From: Annona cherimola
Lineage: Eukaryota; Streptophyta; Magnoliopsida; Magnoliales; Annonaceae
Direction: 5' to 3'
Length of the DNA: 64,000 bases
Assembly: GCA_030490835.1 (NCBI GenBank)
Contig: CM059977.1
Location: forward strand, 19,077,335-19,141,334
The position numbers and the translations under genes are program-made. The notes beneath the pieces were generated by a model. The model saw only the letters and a list, made by a program, of their open reading frames with translations. It searched no databases and was not told the DNA's origin. Of this stretch, positions 1 through 13,027 are shown in pieces. Each line of letters starts with the position of its first letter. The first letter of the stretch is position 1.

Positions 1-241
1 TATACGAATTGTAGTTAGTAATGCGCTTGTGAGAAGCGAATTATCTACAGTGCTTTGCTGAATTAAGGGATACGGAATAACTAGTTGATGCTTTTCGCTA
101 AAATGTTGGCAATAAAATTTTCCTTTGTATGATTGCCAGGCCAAAGAGACCCTAAATCACTTACAAATAAACATTTCAATCCTTTAAAATACTTATTTTT
201 ATGTGACTTGACTATGTTCTACAAAAGCTTACTACACTTTA

Positions 242-674
242 GGATTTTTCCTAAATATACCCATTGTATATAACCATAATCTCAAATATACTTATTACGT
301 TTGCATATAATTTCAAAAATGTTTATTCCGTTAAAAATCGTTAGTTAAATTTTTTATAAATGCCCAAAATACTCCTACTATAAAACAATATAAAAAACGA
401 AAGAAAATAGAAAGAAAATGAAATTAGGGCTCTTCAAATTTGAAGCTCATGTGTAACTAGGGCATTAGTGAGTTATGACATTCAATTTTTTAATTATGTC
501 CAAAATTCGATATATATATTAGTAATTTCACTTGTTAACTAATGACGTTAACTCATAGATTTGATGCTTTTGAGATTAACCGCAAACGTAGTAGATATAT
601 CTAAGATTTTAAAAATATAGTAGGTAGTTTTGGAATTAAGGTCGAATCATCATGTGTACATTTGGGAAAAGTCC
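242..674. mobile_element. MULE-like palindromic MITE with 9-bp target duplication
   Basis: The ends match as inverted repeats: GGATTTTTCCTAAAT on the left against GGACTTTTCCCAAAT read inward from the right. The flanks are TACACTTTA (233-241) and TACACTTCA (675-683), a 9-bp duplication with one mismatch. A 9-bp duplication is the Mutator-superfamily signature. The 433-bp element has no coding capacity. Sites at 35.1, 40.9 and 47.6 kb have a similar overall style. Confidence 0.6.
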
Positions 675-1241
675 TACACTTCAGCTACAAATATACATTT
701 TTAAACATAATAAATTGCTTAAATCTGACGAATTAATCCATTAGGTCATTCAACCAAGGGATTCCCTTGGAATTTCCAGGAATGGATTCCCCTGACATCG
801 TTACCGTTTCGCAAATGCAAACGGAAACGATTCGAGGTCCACATGTGCGAGGCCACCGCCAGAATGAGTGCGTTGTTTTGAATATTGGAAAACGTCAACG
901 CAGATGCGTAAACCAGCGGCCAAAAGGGCTTTTCATAACAGCTACACCTCAGTCCACAAACCGCGTGGTGGCAGGTCATCCTGCGGGCCCGCTATTTCGG
1001 CTACCAATCTTTTTCTAGTCGTTCATTGGACCAAATAAAAACATCATCTCCACGCAACGCCAACTGCGGACCGTCTGCTGGTCCAATTTCCTCCCACCCC
1101 ACCCCGCCTTGTTGGAGTATAGCTGTGGTTAGGTGATTTTTATCCAGATTGCCCCATGGATATTTTCCCCAAAAAAGCTGATAAGAAGCAATAATTCAAT
1201 ACTTCAGGCTCCTGCTTACCTTGATTTATTAGAGGCATAGT
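675..1241. other. Unassigned intergenic DNA
   Basis: This stretch is more GC-rich at 740-1130. It holds two overlapping short opposite-strand frames (77 and 83 codons) that resemble no family I know and show no splice or codon support. I see no gene. Confidence 0.4.
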
Positions 1242-1583
1242 AAAATGATCTTGTTATCTTTTTGTTTTACTTTTGTCTTCATAAACTTATTAATATATTT
1301 AATATATAAATCAAATTTTACTATTTTTATATATGTATATTATTTTTTAATTTTTAAAAAACAAGATTATTTTAGTCATTTTTAACCAATGAAAATAGCT
1401 AAAATTCTCATGTGTTTAAAAATCTTTAAAAAATATGTAAGTATATCCAAAAATGGTAAAATTTAGTATATATATTAAATCTAGTTAGATAAATAAGTGC
1501 GATGAGAAAAAATTAAAAAAATTAAATGGGTATTTTGATGTAGACTAAGTAAGTCGTTATTTAACCTAGGCTAACAGGATCAT
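1242..1583. repeat. Palindromic AT-rich MITE (shared-core family)
   Basis: The two halves are reverse complements, with a left end AATGATCTTGTTATC and a right end GCTAACAGGATCATT. The core carries paired tracts resembling TTTACCATTTTTGG and its complement, recurring at 4.9, 8.8, 13.1, 36.0, 40.2, 46.0, 46.6 and 47.8 kb. No coding capacity and no clear target duplication. Confidence 0.6.
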
Positions 1584-2595
1584 TTCTGTGTTTGATATGT
1601 GTAAATAGACATGAATTGTGTTTTTGAGTTTGAGTTAAAGCAGTATTCTCCATTTATATCAAAGAAAAAAATTGAAGCTCTTGCTTAAGAGATAGAAAAA
1701 AAAAAAAAAAGAGGTTTTCTTTTTTGGAATGAAAATTTCATCTTATCTTGATCCTCGCATCACATCCATGAATACATCAATTATGTATTTTAAAAAATTT
1801 TAATAGCTATAAATTTACCGTCTACAGATGCTCTTGTTTTTTGTTTTTTTTGTTTTTTTTTTCCTTTGAAAATTGCGATTTTTTGCACAACATAAATCTA
1901 CAATGAAAGTATCTTTTGTTAGCAAGATACAACAAAATACGTTATAACAAGTACTGGAATCATTACCCGTTCTAAAGTAGGAGGTTTTCTGAAATCAACG
2001 GATACTTTCGTGAGTAGAACAGGCTCGGCCGTACGTTTAGGGCCAAAGATAAGAAGATGACAAAGATGGTAAACAGTAGTTCAATATTATATTAATATTG
2101 AAAAGCCATGGACGCGATCCAATATAGCATTTAAAACATTCTAATTACTGGGATTTGGAACGTTAACGTAGCTCTAGTAAAATAATATTAATAGCAACAC
2201 GTAGCCATTGTAACTCTTATTAGATCATTAACAGATTTTTCAGTGGCCCCCAATGTCATTTAGCAGGTACTATCGACTTTAAAAATTCCGATTTGTTGAA
2301 ATTAAATAATCTCTGCCAAAGGAGACCATATGGCCACGTAGTCGGCAATTTGTGTCTCGTATATATCTAGTGGACAACTCGGACTTAGGACTTGTCTTGT
2401 GTGAATACAATCAAAAGGGTACCCACCAGATTATTGTTGGATCATGAAGTAAGTGCAAAAGAATAATAAGTGGAAAGAAATAAAGCGAGGATTGAAAAGG
2501 ACCCACGCAGCCGCAGCTTTAAAAGCCACGGAAAAATAAAAGCATCTTTTGGCCTTCTTATTAGCCCGAGTTACCACTAACAAGACATGAGAACA
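1584..2595. other. Unassigned intergenic DNA
   Basis: AT-rich, with poly-A and poly-T runs near 1691-1710 and 1840-1860. No plausible reading frame, RNA gene or repeat end was seen. Confidence 0.4.
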
Positions 2596-3187
2596 TGGGT
2601 ATAGGAATTAGGCCTCATTCTTAACTAGATAAAATCAATATTTTTTTTATTTGATATAGAGATGAGTAAAAAATTTTAATGTAAATTTAAAATTAAGATT
2701 GACATGAGTCGATCATATCTAATCCCTACTCAAAGAATCTTGCCCTGCCTACACATATGTTCATTTATTGAGAATTATAAGCATATTTTAAATTCTTATT
2801 CTCGTTTTCTTTTAAAATCTTTATATTATTTATGATTAACTATATCAATAGTATAAGAACCAATAGAGGGCATGGATTTGCATCTTATTAGAGTTGTCTT
2901 ATGCAAATGGATTTTCGTATGCATAATTAAAGTTTCTCTAACATTTGGAAATTCATAGAAAATCTATTATTTTTAGAGAAATATTTTTAAAATAAGAAAA
3001 TTTATTCTAAAGGGAGAAAACCTATTTTAATAAAATTAACTATGTTTATTCATATTTTATTTTTATTAATTAGTAAAATATTGAATTTGGTTTAGTATAA
3101 ATTAAGATTAAATAAATTTTTTAAAAAAATAAGATTGAAGTTGGATAGACCTTGACCCAGTACGACCTGCATCCACTCTCATCTCTA
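2596..3187. repeat. hAT-like remnant related to the element at 34,163
   Basis: Order and wording of short blocks follow the element at 34,163-34,896: a GATGAGT-AAAAATTTTAA block, then a segment on the loop TTAACTATATCAATA, then AATTAGTAAAATATTGAA, and a right end CATCCACTCTCATCTCTA resembling its TCTCAACCCTA terminus. Neither terminus nor a target duplication is well preserved, so this is an old copy. Confidence 0.45.
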
Positions 3188-4849
3188 TGATTACAATATA
3201 TTTTCAAAATGAAAAGCATGTTAAAACTAGTAGTGTGGATTTTGGTACATACACATGAATTTAGCTTGTTGCATTTGACTAAATGCCGTAATTTTTCAGG
3301 ATTTCATGCTTTTAATATTATATAATTAACATATGTTTTGCTGCTATTAAATGTTGTTGTTTGAATTTTTTTTTGCAGGTAATAAAATTTGCTCGCATTT
3401 AATATCATATGTTTGTAGTTGGATCGCATATGAAAACTCATCTTGGAGTGTTATTTCTCACATTATTTTTTCCCCTTCGTTTTCTTGGTTAATAATAGAA
3501 AAGAAGGAAATTTTCTAGAGTCACATTTACCAATTTCTCTTTTTGTAGGGATTTTTTTAGTATTAAAATTTGATCAAATGATCAATAGGTTAACAAATCC
3601 ATCTCTATCAATTAATATTACCATTGAACCATCGATGAAGAGATTGGCTACCATATTAACATAATTAGCATAATTTTTAACAGAGAGAGAGAGAGAGAGA
3701 GCGGATGCATGGGATGGAGGAGGAAGATGAGGCAGTGCAGCCACCGGCCTACTAAATAGTGGGGAGGTGCATGAACTTCACTGTTTGTGGAATCCACCGC
3801 ATCTACCTGACCTACTCCACTGGCAAATATTGCGGCTTCCAAGTCCCCAACTCTCCATCTTATCTGTTGCTAGCTGCATTGACATGAAATGATGAAACAG
3901 GATCAAAGATCCCTTGGATTGGACCACCACATTTCTTGCCTCTTAATTCTCTCAATGGCGGTATTCATTCAGCAATTGGGTCCACCGTCCACCTCCTACC
4001 TTTTGCCGCCCAATTAATCTCCTGAAGATGGTGGGGGCCAGACTCATTAAGCATTGATCAGGACAAGAGGGCCGTTGAACGACCACATTGAATTTGGCTT
4101 GCTACAAGTTGGGCTCTTGATCAGCAGCTAGCTGGATGGTCTCGAATTAAATTCCAACTTTAAAATTTCATGCTAGAATTAAAATTATAATTAAGAAGTT
4201 ACCACTTAGATGATCAACTGGTTCACGTAAGTGTGTGTAGACATCCGGAGTTCCAAGTTGAGTTGAAGTATTTGTGTTGTTTATCCTCTACTTAGGAGTG
4301 CACTTTCATCATCTACACATTATAACTAACAACAAGGTGTTCATGCATGTGTGATATTTTTTAAATAATTTTACAAAAAAAAAAATAATAAATTAAAAAA
4401 CGGTATTTCTCCATTTCACTGGCCATAGAAGATCAACCCCTAAGATGTAAATAAAATGGGCGAGGAAGTTAAAATGCCCCTTATTTGGGAAATTTTTTTT
4501 ATATTTTTTTTAACAAGGTCTTCCTGTTTATATGCATTTTTTTTCAAATTTCAGAAAAAAGAGAGTTCTCATCGTAAGCAAGTGAATAAAGATGTTTGAG
4601 AAAAAAAACTGTGCGAAAAGTATTTGTCAATATGCATATCCAGTCTCACTAATATTTGTCATGAGACCTCACGTGCATGCATATAAGATTTCTGTTCACG
4701 ATTAAGATGCCACGAAGATGAAATGAAATTCAATATTTTTAAAAAGCACTTTTTTCATTAAAAAATAATATCATACTTTTTTTATTTTCTCATTTTCCTT
4801 GCACAAAGACGCTTTTTTCATCTCATTCTAACCTTCCATACTTTGCACT
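3188..4849. other. Unassigned intergenic DNA with a (GA)n microsatellite
   Basis: A GA dinucleotide run of about ten units lies at 3681-3700. The surrounding 3700-4140 is less AT-rich but gives only short frames with no recognisable protein. Nothing else is supported. Confidence 0.4.
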
Positions 4850-5098
4850 CTGGGTGTAGCAATCAATGTTTCATTTTTGTAGATATATTTTTTTTATTTT
4901 TTAAAAACAAGAGCATTTTAGCCACTTAAAAATAACTCAAATGCTTCTTATTTTAAAAATTTTAAAAGAAATAATGCAAATCTCCAAAATTGATAAAACT
5001 TAATACATATTTTAAATACACTTAGTTTACAAAAAAATTCAAAAAGTAAAAAATAAATTAAATACATTTGGATGCACCGAAATTAAGCACACCCTGAT
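4850..5098. repeat. Palindromic AT-rich MITE (shared-core family)
   Basis: Left end GCACTCTGGGTGTAGC and right end TTAAGCACACCCTGATAG are inverted versions of each other around the AT-rich core seen at 1.2, 40.2 and 46.0 kb. The right end contains the GCACCGAA-TTAAGCAC block also present at 46.3 kb, tying this copy to the GCACCC-ended subfamily. Confidence 0.5.
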
Positions 5099-6471
5099 AG
5101 ATTTAATCATTCACCTTATTTCTAGATATAATCACTAGCTAATAAAAGGGATGGTTTAAAATTAGAAAATAAAAAAAAATTATTTAATGTGGTTTGTAAT
5201 TAGCAAAACAAACCCATTAGTGACTTGGGGGTGACAGAACCCTTTTGGACAAATGATATACGGCCAGCGACAAGCCCCATGTGTATCCACAGTATGTTTT
5301 CCGAATGGAACTTGCATGTGCAGTCAATTTTCAGAGATTTGTCTAAAATGGAAAAAAAGAAGAAGAATAAAGACATTCACTATTTACCTTCGCCTTTTAA
5401 TTTAATTAATTCACTTTGTAGATGAAAACTGAAATAATGTGTACGTTTTTCATCCCATTTCCGTCAACCAGACAAGCCCTTCAAGTTCAACCATTCATAT
5501 TAATTGGCTTCAACCTTACCCTCAAGCTTGAACACGCAATCCTCTTCATTCATTATCCTTTTCTATGCATTCAATGTCAAATCTCCGGAAGTTATCAAAA
5601 GACCCGGTAGCATTCGTGGTTGACCATGGCACATGAGCCTGCTCCACGTTCTAGTCCTGTGATGTGTTAGACCCATTGATATTTAGAACGCATGTCTGTG
5701 TGGCTTTGGCTTTTGCCATATTAGGCAAATAAAATTAATCGTATTAAGCCCGGCTTGAATGCCCAAGCAGCTGATATGAATGTATATAAAGTAGTAAATG
5801 TGGGTAGCCTAGAGTTCAAATATGAGTAAGGATGATAGTCATGGTACTTATTCCACCATTGGCGTATACCTCCGTTAAGTGCATGGTATTTGTACATGTA
5901 TTATCCACAATTTTAATTTAATCTTTAAGATCAACGAAAGGAGCATGATAAATTTAGGGGGATTTGCAGATTAATTCCCTAGGTTTGATTAATTGGCACC
6001 TTTTTCCTCTTAAATTTCCTATTTACAAAAATCACCTAATTTTCAATAATACAGTTTTAATCCCGTACATTTGAAGAATATCTAAGTTTGATCCCCTAAT
6101 TAACATTTTTCGTTAGCTGCTCTCCGCTTACGCGGGCAAATGAATATAGTTTTTAAGGAAAATGACAACTTTATCCATCCCATGTGTCATAAATAGGTAG
6201 GTAATTGCCAAATGAAACGAATTGACTCTACTTTAATTCAAATGGGTGACCCGCAACTTTCGCCTATTGCGCTGACGACGCTGTTTCAAGTTTTCACAGC
6301 GGTAATTTTCAAATGGTCGGTGGTGGCGTATTTCCCTCCGAACGTCCACTAGTTGGGATTTTAGAAATATTATAAGAAAAAAATTAGAATATTGATTAGA
6401 TATTTATATAATAGTATTTGGATATTGTAAGACTATCTCCTGGCCTTATTGTAATTTTTGTTGGGACGATG
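5099..6471. other. Unassigned intergenic DNA
   Basis: Short frames at 5225-5425 and 5422-5610 have no recognisable product. A block near 5790-5830 (GGGTAGCCTAGAGTTCAAAT) faintly resembles a Pol III B-box but has no partner A-box at the right spacing. Nothing further is supported. Confidence 0.35.
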
Positions 6472-7541
6472 TACCGGGGTACAACTTGGGCCCGATTGAA
6501 CTCGAACCCGATTTCTAACGGTGTCTGAACTTACTTTTTTCCAACTTGAGCCCAACAAACTCGATTCGTAAATACTATAGGGTTAGGAGATTAATTAAAC
6601 TCGAGCCCCACTTTCCATTTTGTATTTATTATAAAATATATTATATACATAATATTTAAACAATATTTTTTATATTTTGCATATTTATGTTATTTATAAG
6701 GGATAATTCCTCTTATATCCAAAATAATTGCACATAATTCATAATATACCCACAACATTTCACCATGAATTCATTTTATACCCATAACATTTCACCCTAA
6801 ATTCTTCCCATACCCACACCGTTAAAACCACCATTATCTATCCTATTGAAAAGACGATTTTGCGCTTTAAATTTTTTTTGATTAAAATAAATTAACCTTA
6901 ATATGACTTTCGAGTTATTTAATATCTTGTATTAATGATTTACTACCATCAATTGAGTCATATTAAGGTTAAATTATCTCAATTAAAAAATTTTAAATGG
7001 GCAAAATCGTCTTTTCAATGGGGTAGATAATGATGGTTTTAACGGCGTGCATATGAGAAGAATTTATGGTGAAATGATATGGATATAAAAAAGAATTTAC
7101 GAAATGTTGTGGGTATATTAGAAATACGTGCAATTGTTATGGGTATAAGAGAAATTATCCTTATTTATAATTACATTTGAATACATGTTTGACATATTAT
7201 AATTATATTATAAATAAAGTCTATTATTTTTATTTATCTTTTATTTCTATCATTTACTTTTACATCCATTAATTTTATTCCTTTATCTTATTTTTTATGT
7301 TGAATTTTTCTAAAAATATTTTTATATTGCTATTTAAAAAAATATATTATTTACTTACATAATTTATTATTATTATATATTTATATGAAATTCTAAACTT
7401 ATTACTCTTAAATAAAATGTAAATTTATTAACAGAAATTCGACCTAAAACTTAACCTAAACTCGATTTTTAAAAATAAAATTAAGATTAGGGTTAGAGTT
7501 GAGGTGAACCTAGGTTTCATAAACCTGAATTGCACCCCTCA
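6472..7541. repeat. hAT-like remnant split by a nested MITE
   Basis: The left edge has CGGGGTACAACTTGGGCCCG and the right edge AATTGCACCCCTC, which resemble the TAGGGGTGCAACT termini of the element at 29,558. Sub-terminal CCCGA and CTCGA blocks repeat near both ends. I cannot find an 8-bp target duplication. The middle is interrupted by the MITE at 6700-7160. Confidence 0.4.
6700..7160. mobile_element. Long-armed palindromic MITE, MULE-like
   Basis: The arms are near-perfect reverse complements over about 200 bp (GGATAATT-CTCTTAT at the outer ends; GACGATTTTGC and GCAAAATCGTC inside). The flanks TTATTTATAA (6690-6699) and TTATTTATAA (7161-7170) match exactly. A duplication of 9-10 bp fits the Mutator superfamily. 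The element sits inside an older hAT-like remnant, so it is the younger insertion. Confidence 0.65.
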
Positions 7542-8737
7542 TAATGTAATATACCCAAAAAAAATCAAATGGTGATCTGAAGGGAAAAAATGATCTTCTG
7601 TAAAAATCTTTTTATCATGTAATAAAAAATGCATATAAATTTTCTTATAAATTATTTAATAGATTATTCTGCAGATGTTTAAATTTTAATAAAAGTGCAT
7701 ATAGAAATTCAGTTTTTACAGCTTGTTCTTCTTAAATTATAATTTTTAAATTCGATTGAAAATATTTGTATCAGTTAATATAAAATAATTTTAAAATTTT
7801 ATTTTTAGAACTCTCTTTATCATTTAATAAAATAGACATATAAAAATTATTATATAATTATCTGGTCTCCTAATAAAAACTAAAAATTTAAATTTTGTTC
7901 CCTTAAATTATAATTTGTCATTCCTGGAACTTCCCAAACAATATTGAACCTATATAATATCCATATGAAAAATCTTAACAATAGTGCTTGCAGTATTTTT
8001 TCTAATACATATTATCCTTATTTTTCATTTTAGTAATATTTTTCTCACTCTAATATAATTTCTAATTTTCAATACATGATGGGTGCCGGGTTTTTAGAAG
8101 TTTCTTTATTGTTCTGTAAATGTGCAGGCCTTATCTTATATTTGATCTTATGAAATTCAAAAAAATTTAAACCTTTTGTATCAAATTTTAGAAATGTAAT
8201 GAATTTTCAAAATATAAATAAGATAACAAACGAATTTAAAAAAGGCATCCACTTTCTTTTTTTTATTTATTTTTAAAGTTTAAAGAATTATGAAATTCAT
8301 AAGGAGGGACCTACGAATGGAAACCATATATTTATAAAAACAAATTTAATTAAAAATTTATCTTCGCGGAACGCTACCCATACACAATAATCCCGCCCTT
8401 CTGGTCGCCTCGTACAAATTTCATATTATTCCATTTGATGATAATGAATGAGCACAGAAACGTTGGTTACCTGCGCCGCCCGCGGGGTTTTATTGAGTAC
8501 TTATCTTTACGCGAGTATGACATTTGTTTCCTATAAATAAAAAGAAAAAAAAGAAAGGACAAATATTTCAATTCTGAGGACGACGCACTTGTCGCCGCTC
8601 ATGCATGCTTCCCAAACGAGAACAAGGGCACACCGCCGTAATAGAGTATGCGCGCGATCATTGCTTTGATTTTCGGTGCGTGTGTAGTCTCAGTTCTGAA
8701 TCTAGAAGTATCACCTTTTCATGCTTGCAGCTACTAA
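7542..8737. other. Unassigned AT-rich DNA
   Basis: Two diverged direct copies of a block around ATTTAATA-AAATA-GCATATA occur at about 7615-7700 and 7800-7880. No gene is seen. 8580-8720 is more GC-rich but has no usable frame. Confidence 0.35.
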
Positions 8738-9012
8738 TAAACGTATTTTTAATTAATTTTTATTTTTTATAGTTTTGTTAATCTAAATCTATTTAATGTA
8801 TAAATCAAATTTTACTATTTTAAGAAGTCTATATATATATATATATATTTGTTATAGCAGTGTTTTCACCAATTTAAATAGTTAAAATTACTAAAATAGT
8901 CTTATGTTTAAAAATCTGAAAAAATATCTTTATGGCCTCAAATATGGAAAAGCTTGATTTATACATTAAAAAAATTTATGTTTCAAGTTTATAAAAAATT
9001 TAAATATTACTA
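8738..9012. repeat. Palindromic AT-rich MITE (shared-core family)
   Basis: It carries the same core as 1,242-1,583: a TTTACTATTTT tract, a TA dinucleotide run at 8830-8849, then AAATAGTTAAAATTACTAAAATAG and the complementary half. The ends are eroded and no target duplication is visible. Confidence 0.5.
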
Positions 9013-10289
9013 ACAGGTAAGATCTTTGAACAAATAGAATCTCTATCAATTCGGCCGTACGGCCTCTTTAATTATTTTCGAAACAAAATATAAGGCCAAT
9101 CATTATATTTAACTTTGTACTTATTCATAATTACAAAAAATCACCTTACTCGAACATCCACGTAAGCCACGTTTATTTTTGGGTGCAATTAATTAGGGAA
9201 AACTTTTTAAATTACTTGACAACATTTTTTTTGTTTTTCGAAAGCATATTTTTCGGATGTTATGCCCTTCATGGGGAGATAATTTTTGTAATTAATATTA
9301 ATTGCAGTTGTCTCCTTATCGTTTTTAAACGTTGAAAATTGTATGTTATTATTATTATTAAATTTTACCATATATTTGGTAATGTATGGGGGAAACACAG
9401 GGGTGGAAAACGACGGTAGCATGGTTTTCGAGATCCATCGTCTATCAACCAATCATCATATTTTTCCGCTTTTATCTCTTTATTCCAATCGTTTTTTCTA
9501 TCAACTGTCTTCCAACAAACCTATTTATTCCAATTTTGCCCCTATCATTTCATATCAATTGTACAATTTTAAAAATATTCTATTTTTCACTCACACCTCA
9601 TTTCATATTTCCCACAACTTTCACTTTCTCAAACGTGCCCTAAATGTCTATTGCATATAATAATTGATTAACCATTTATTTATATTTAGAAATTATAATC
9701 AATGAGCAAAATATTGTAATTAAGCTTTCATAATAAAATTTTAATTTGATTGCCCAAAAAAATTATTTAGTTGCTCAAAATAAATTCTACCAAGTATTTG
9801 CAACTTTTTTTAAAAAAAAAAAAATCATTTAGCAAAGAAAATTTTCCTTTATAGACCAAGACTTTAGCTAGAATATTCATCAGTCATCAGGAAAATGGCA
9901 TGGCCCGCCAACCAATCTCAATATGCGTGACAATTACAAACCCATCCATCCATCCCATTCCATAAAAGCCACAAAACTTGTGCATCGGACGAAAGTCTAC
10001 AGATACTGTTATACCAATTACAGCACAGCTTATTTATACATATGTGAAGGAAGCACGTGGGATTCACATGACATTGCCAATGAGCAATGGCATGTCTTTT
10101 TCTTTTTTTTTCTCATCCATCCTTCCCATTCCATCACATCGCTTTCACATTTTCCAAAAATATCCGGTTGTTTAGCCATAAGTTCACATAAATACCACAT
10201 AGCTATCTGGAATCTTCCAATAACTAATGTAATTTTCCTGACACATGCATGCATGCACAACAAGGTTAATTTGTTTTAATAGGTAATAA
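9013..10289. other. Unassigned intergenic DNA
   Basis: Overlapping short frames at 9343-9660 and 9923-10279 are AT-rich translations with no recognisable domain. A CCATCCATCC-TCCCATTCCAT block occurs twice (about 9945-9963 and 10114-10136), a small local duplication. No gene is supported. Confidence 0.35.
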
Positions 10290-10555
10290 TTTTTCTGTTA
10301 GTTTAGATAAAAAGTTTTTAATATAAAAATTTTTCAAACAAGAGAAAATGATGTGATATGATATGAATAATGAAAATAAAGTTAAAATAAATATTTTAGT
10401 TATATGAATAGTTAAGTAGAACTAATTAAAATAGGGTAGTTTGTGTAGAAAAATATAAAGAAATAATTTAAAAATAATGTAGTTAATGAGAATGAAAATT
10501 TTTATATTGAAAGGTTTCAAGCGAAAAGTTTTATCTTTTAGTCAAACACACTCAC
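10290..10555. repeat. Tourist-like MITE copy
   Basis: It contains the family core: GATGTGATATGAT, then ATAAAGTTAAAATAAAT, then AGTTAAGTAGAA, ATTTAAAAATA and an end near TAGTCAAACACACTC. Related copies recur through the window; the best delimited is 52,791-53,082. Confidence 0.55.
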
Positions 10556-12164
10556 AATTGTTTACTTTTGTTTACTCAATGGTCGTTGTAGTCTAACAAT
10601 TGTTGATTTTCTCAAGCATTGTGCCCCGCTTACAAGCCAATTAAGGATATATATATATATGCTCAAGGGAAGTGATGGTCTAGTTAGTAATATGCATAAG
10701 TAAAATAAAAAAAATTTCCGCTCCTTCTAATGTACTTTTTGGTATTATTTTACTTTTTAACTGCCTAATTATATTATTATTATTATTATTATTATTTACA
10801 TTTTAAATATTTTCACATCTTTTTATACACCAATCCGATCCATTTTAATTTTAATGTCCATCTGGCAACCTATAAAAATAATAAAACTTCTTCACTCATT
10901 GCCATATATATAATTTTTTACATGATTTGATATATTAATTACCTTAATACTCTGTTTTTATTATTATCGCTACGGACCAATCAATTTTTTAACATAAAAT
11001 ATTTACTATACCTATTTTAGCTTTTGTCTATTTATTTTTAATAATTATTTTTGTCATTTCAATTACATAATTCTAGCAGTTTTTAAAATTTCTTTTCCAA
11101 TATTTCTACTTTTGGGTTTTGCTGACGATCGTATATGGCTGCGGCAGGCTGCCCGCGTTGCGGATGCAATACAAGCATTTGAAATATTATTTGTTTAAAT
11201 TTTAATAAATGTTTGGGCCTTATCAGACCTTCTTAGTCGTGAAATTTATTAATTTTTTGAATTTGCGTATGCTCATGACGCATAAGTTCGTGTCCATTTG
11301 ATTAAATTTTAAATTAATATAAAATTTAAAAATTTAAAAGTGATCAAATGTCACAAAAGAAAAATCTAGGTAAACAACACTCATTTATTTAAAAAAAGAA
11401 ATTACAAATTTTTTGGTCCGCCCTTACAGCAGCACAAAATACGGCTCTTTCCGCTTTGACTTTAGCATCTTTATAAACGAACCCTTTTATTTCTGATCAT
11501 TAGCCCATAATATCCGTTATTTTCTTACTTTTTTTTAAAAAAAAAATCATTACTTCGAAACTTTTTACCAACCAGACGCTCAAGCTTGCTTGGAAAATCA
11601 ACGTCGTCCATTCTCTGGCAACAGAGAACAGCAGGGGCAATGGAAACCACATTAATGGTGAGCAGAAAATGTCAGTCAGTTCACTTCCAGTTTCACACAG
11701 TTCACACGTATAACGTGGGGGGCGGGTGAACCTGCTCGGTTGGTTTCACACATGGGCATGCACGCCCCAAGATCCGAGCATCAAATCCCGTGGAATGAAT
11801 GGCTGTTGAGCGTTGGACTCCAGCCAAAATCAAAAAGGGCCCGCCAATTCTATGCGGAGATCTTCTGTTTGGCTGCCACCGGCCCACCGGTATCTTTTCC
11901 CACACTAATTTGCAAAAAATTAATTTTTTGTATTTTTAAAATTTCAAAAATTAATAAAATTGGCATGAACACATTTGTGCATATTTTTATCAATTTTCGA
12001 AAATAAAAATAAGAACAAATTTAAAAATTATCAAATTTCTCATGCGGCATGATTTATGTTAGATCAACACATATTTATCAACAAAGAGGTTAGATCAACA
12101 CATTTATATATACAAAAAAATTTAGGTCACCTGCTTTATGCGCAATTGGATGAGACAAGGATTA
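10556..12164. other. Unassigned intergenic DNA
   Basis: It contains a TA run at 10648-10661 and an ATT run at about 10772-10796. The GC-richer 11,580-11,900 yields short frames on both strands (67 and 88 codons) without recognisable products. No gene is supported. Confidence 0.35.
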
Positions 12165-12452
12165 TGAGAGCGTTTGGCACTTGTAAAACTCTTGGAGGAA
12201 AAAAATTTTATATAATTTTTTTGAAATTGGAGAAATGATGTAATATAATAGATGTAATAATGATAAGTAAAGAAAATAAAGTTAAAATAGATTCAAAAGG
12301 TGTATAAATATTTGTACAGAAATGATTGAAAAGTATAGTAATTGTATGTAAATATATCAATAAATAATTAAAAATAACATGGGTGCATAAAAGGAAAAAT
12401 TTCATATTAAAAACTTTTAAGTTAACTTATTTTCATGATTTCCAAACACACC
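12165..12452. repeat. Tourist-like MITE copy
   Basis: Ends GAGAGCGTTTGGCAC and CCAAACACACC are inverted. The internal AATAAAGTTAAAATAGAT and GAAATGATTGAAAAG blocks identify the family. Any 3-bp duplication is not clean. Confidence 0.6.
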
Positions 12453-12493
12453 TTTTATCTCATCATTAAATCCTCATTGTACTTCCTATTTAA

Positions 12494-12751
12494 AGAGTAT
12501 TTGATAAGTGATAAAACTTTTAGATAAAAAGTTTGAATTGAGAAAAAAAATGTAATATGATAATGGTAATAGTAAAGAGTAATATAATAAACTTAAAATA
12601 GATAGATTAATTGTATAAACAGTTTTGTATAAACGATTAAAAGATGGAGTACTTGTATGGAAATATGTGTAAAATTAATTAAAAATAAGATAGTTATGGA
12701 GAGTAAAAATTTTTAGATTGAAAAAGTTTTAGTGTCTAACAAACATGCTCT
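12494..12751. repeat. Tourist-like MITE copy
   Basis: Ends AGAGTATTTGATA and ACAAACATGCTCT are inverted; TAA precedes the left end. The internal blocks are those of the Tourist-like family. It lies about 40 bp from the previous copy in the same orientation. Confidence 0.6.
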
Positions 12752-13027
12752 TATTCTAAACGAAAAGATAATATCTTCTCCCCTGTTTTTTTTTTTTTTT
12801 TTTTGGGTTGGCTTTCAAATTCACTAAGCTTAATTTTTTCACATAAATTCCTCATCTCTTGTGTAGATTATTGTTTCTCTACTTTTTAAGGTCTTAACTT
12901 GATACACTAGTCCTTTTTGGGCTTCATCATATATGATTATATATTTTAATTTTAATTTTTTTCCTTATGGTAACCACCCCACATACCACTTCTTTCTTCT
13001 AATTAATTTTTTTTATATGAGAAACGA

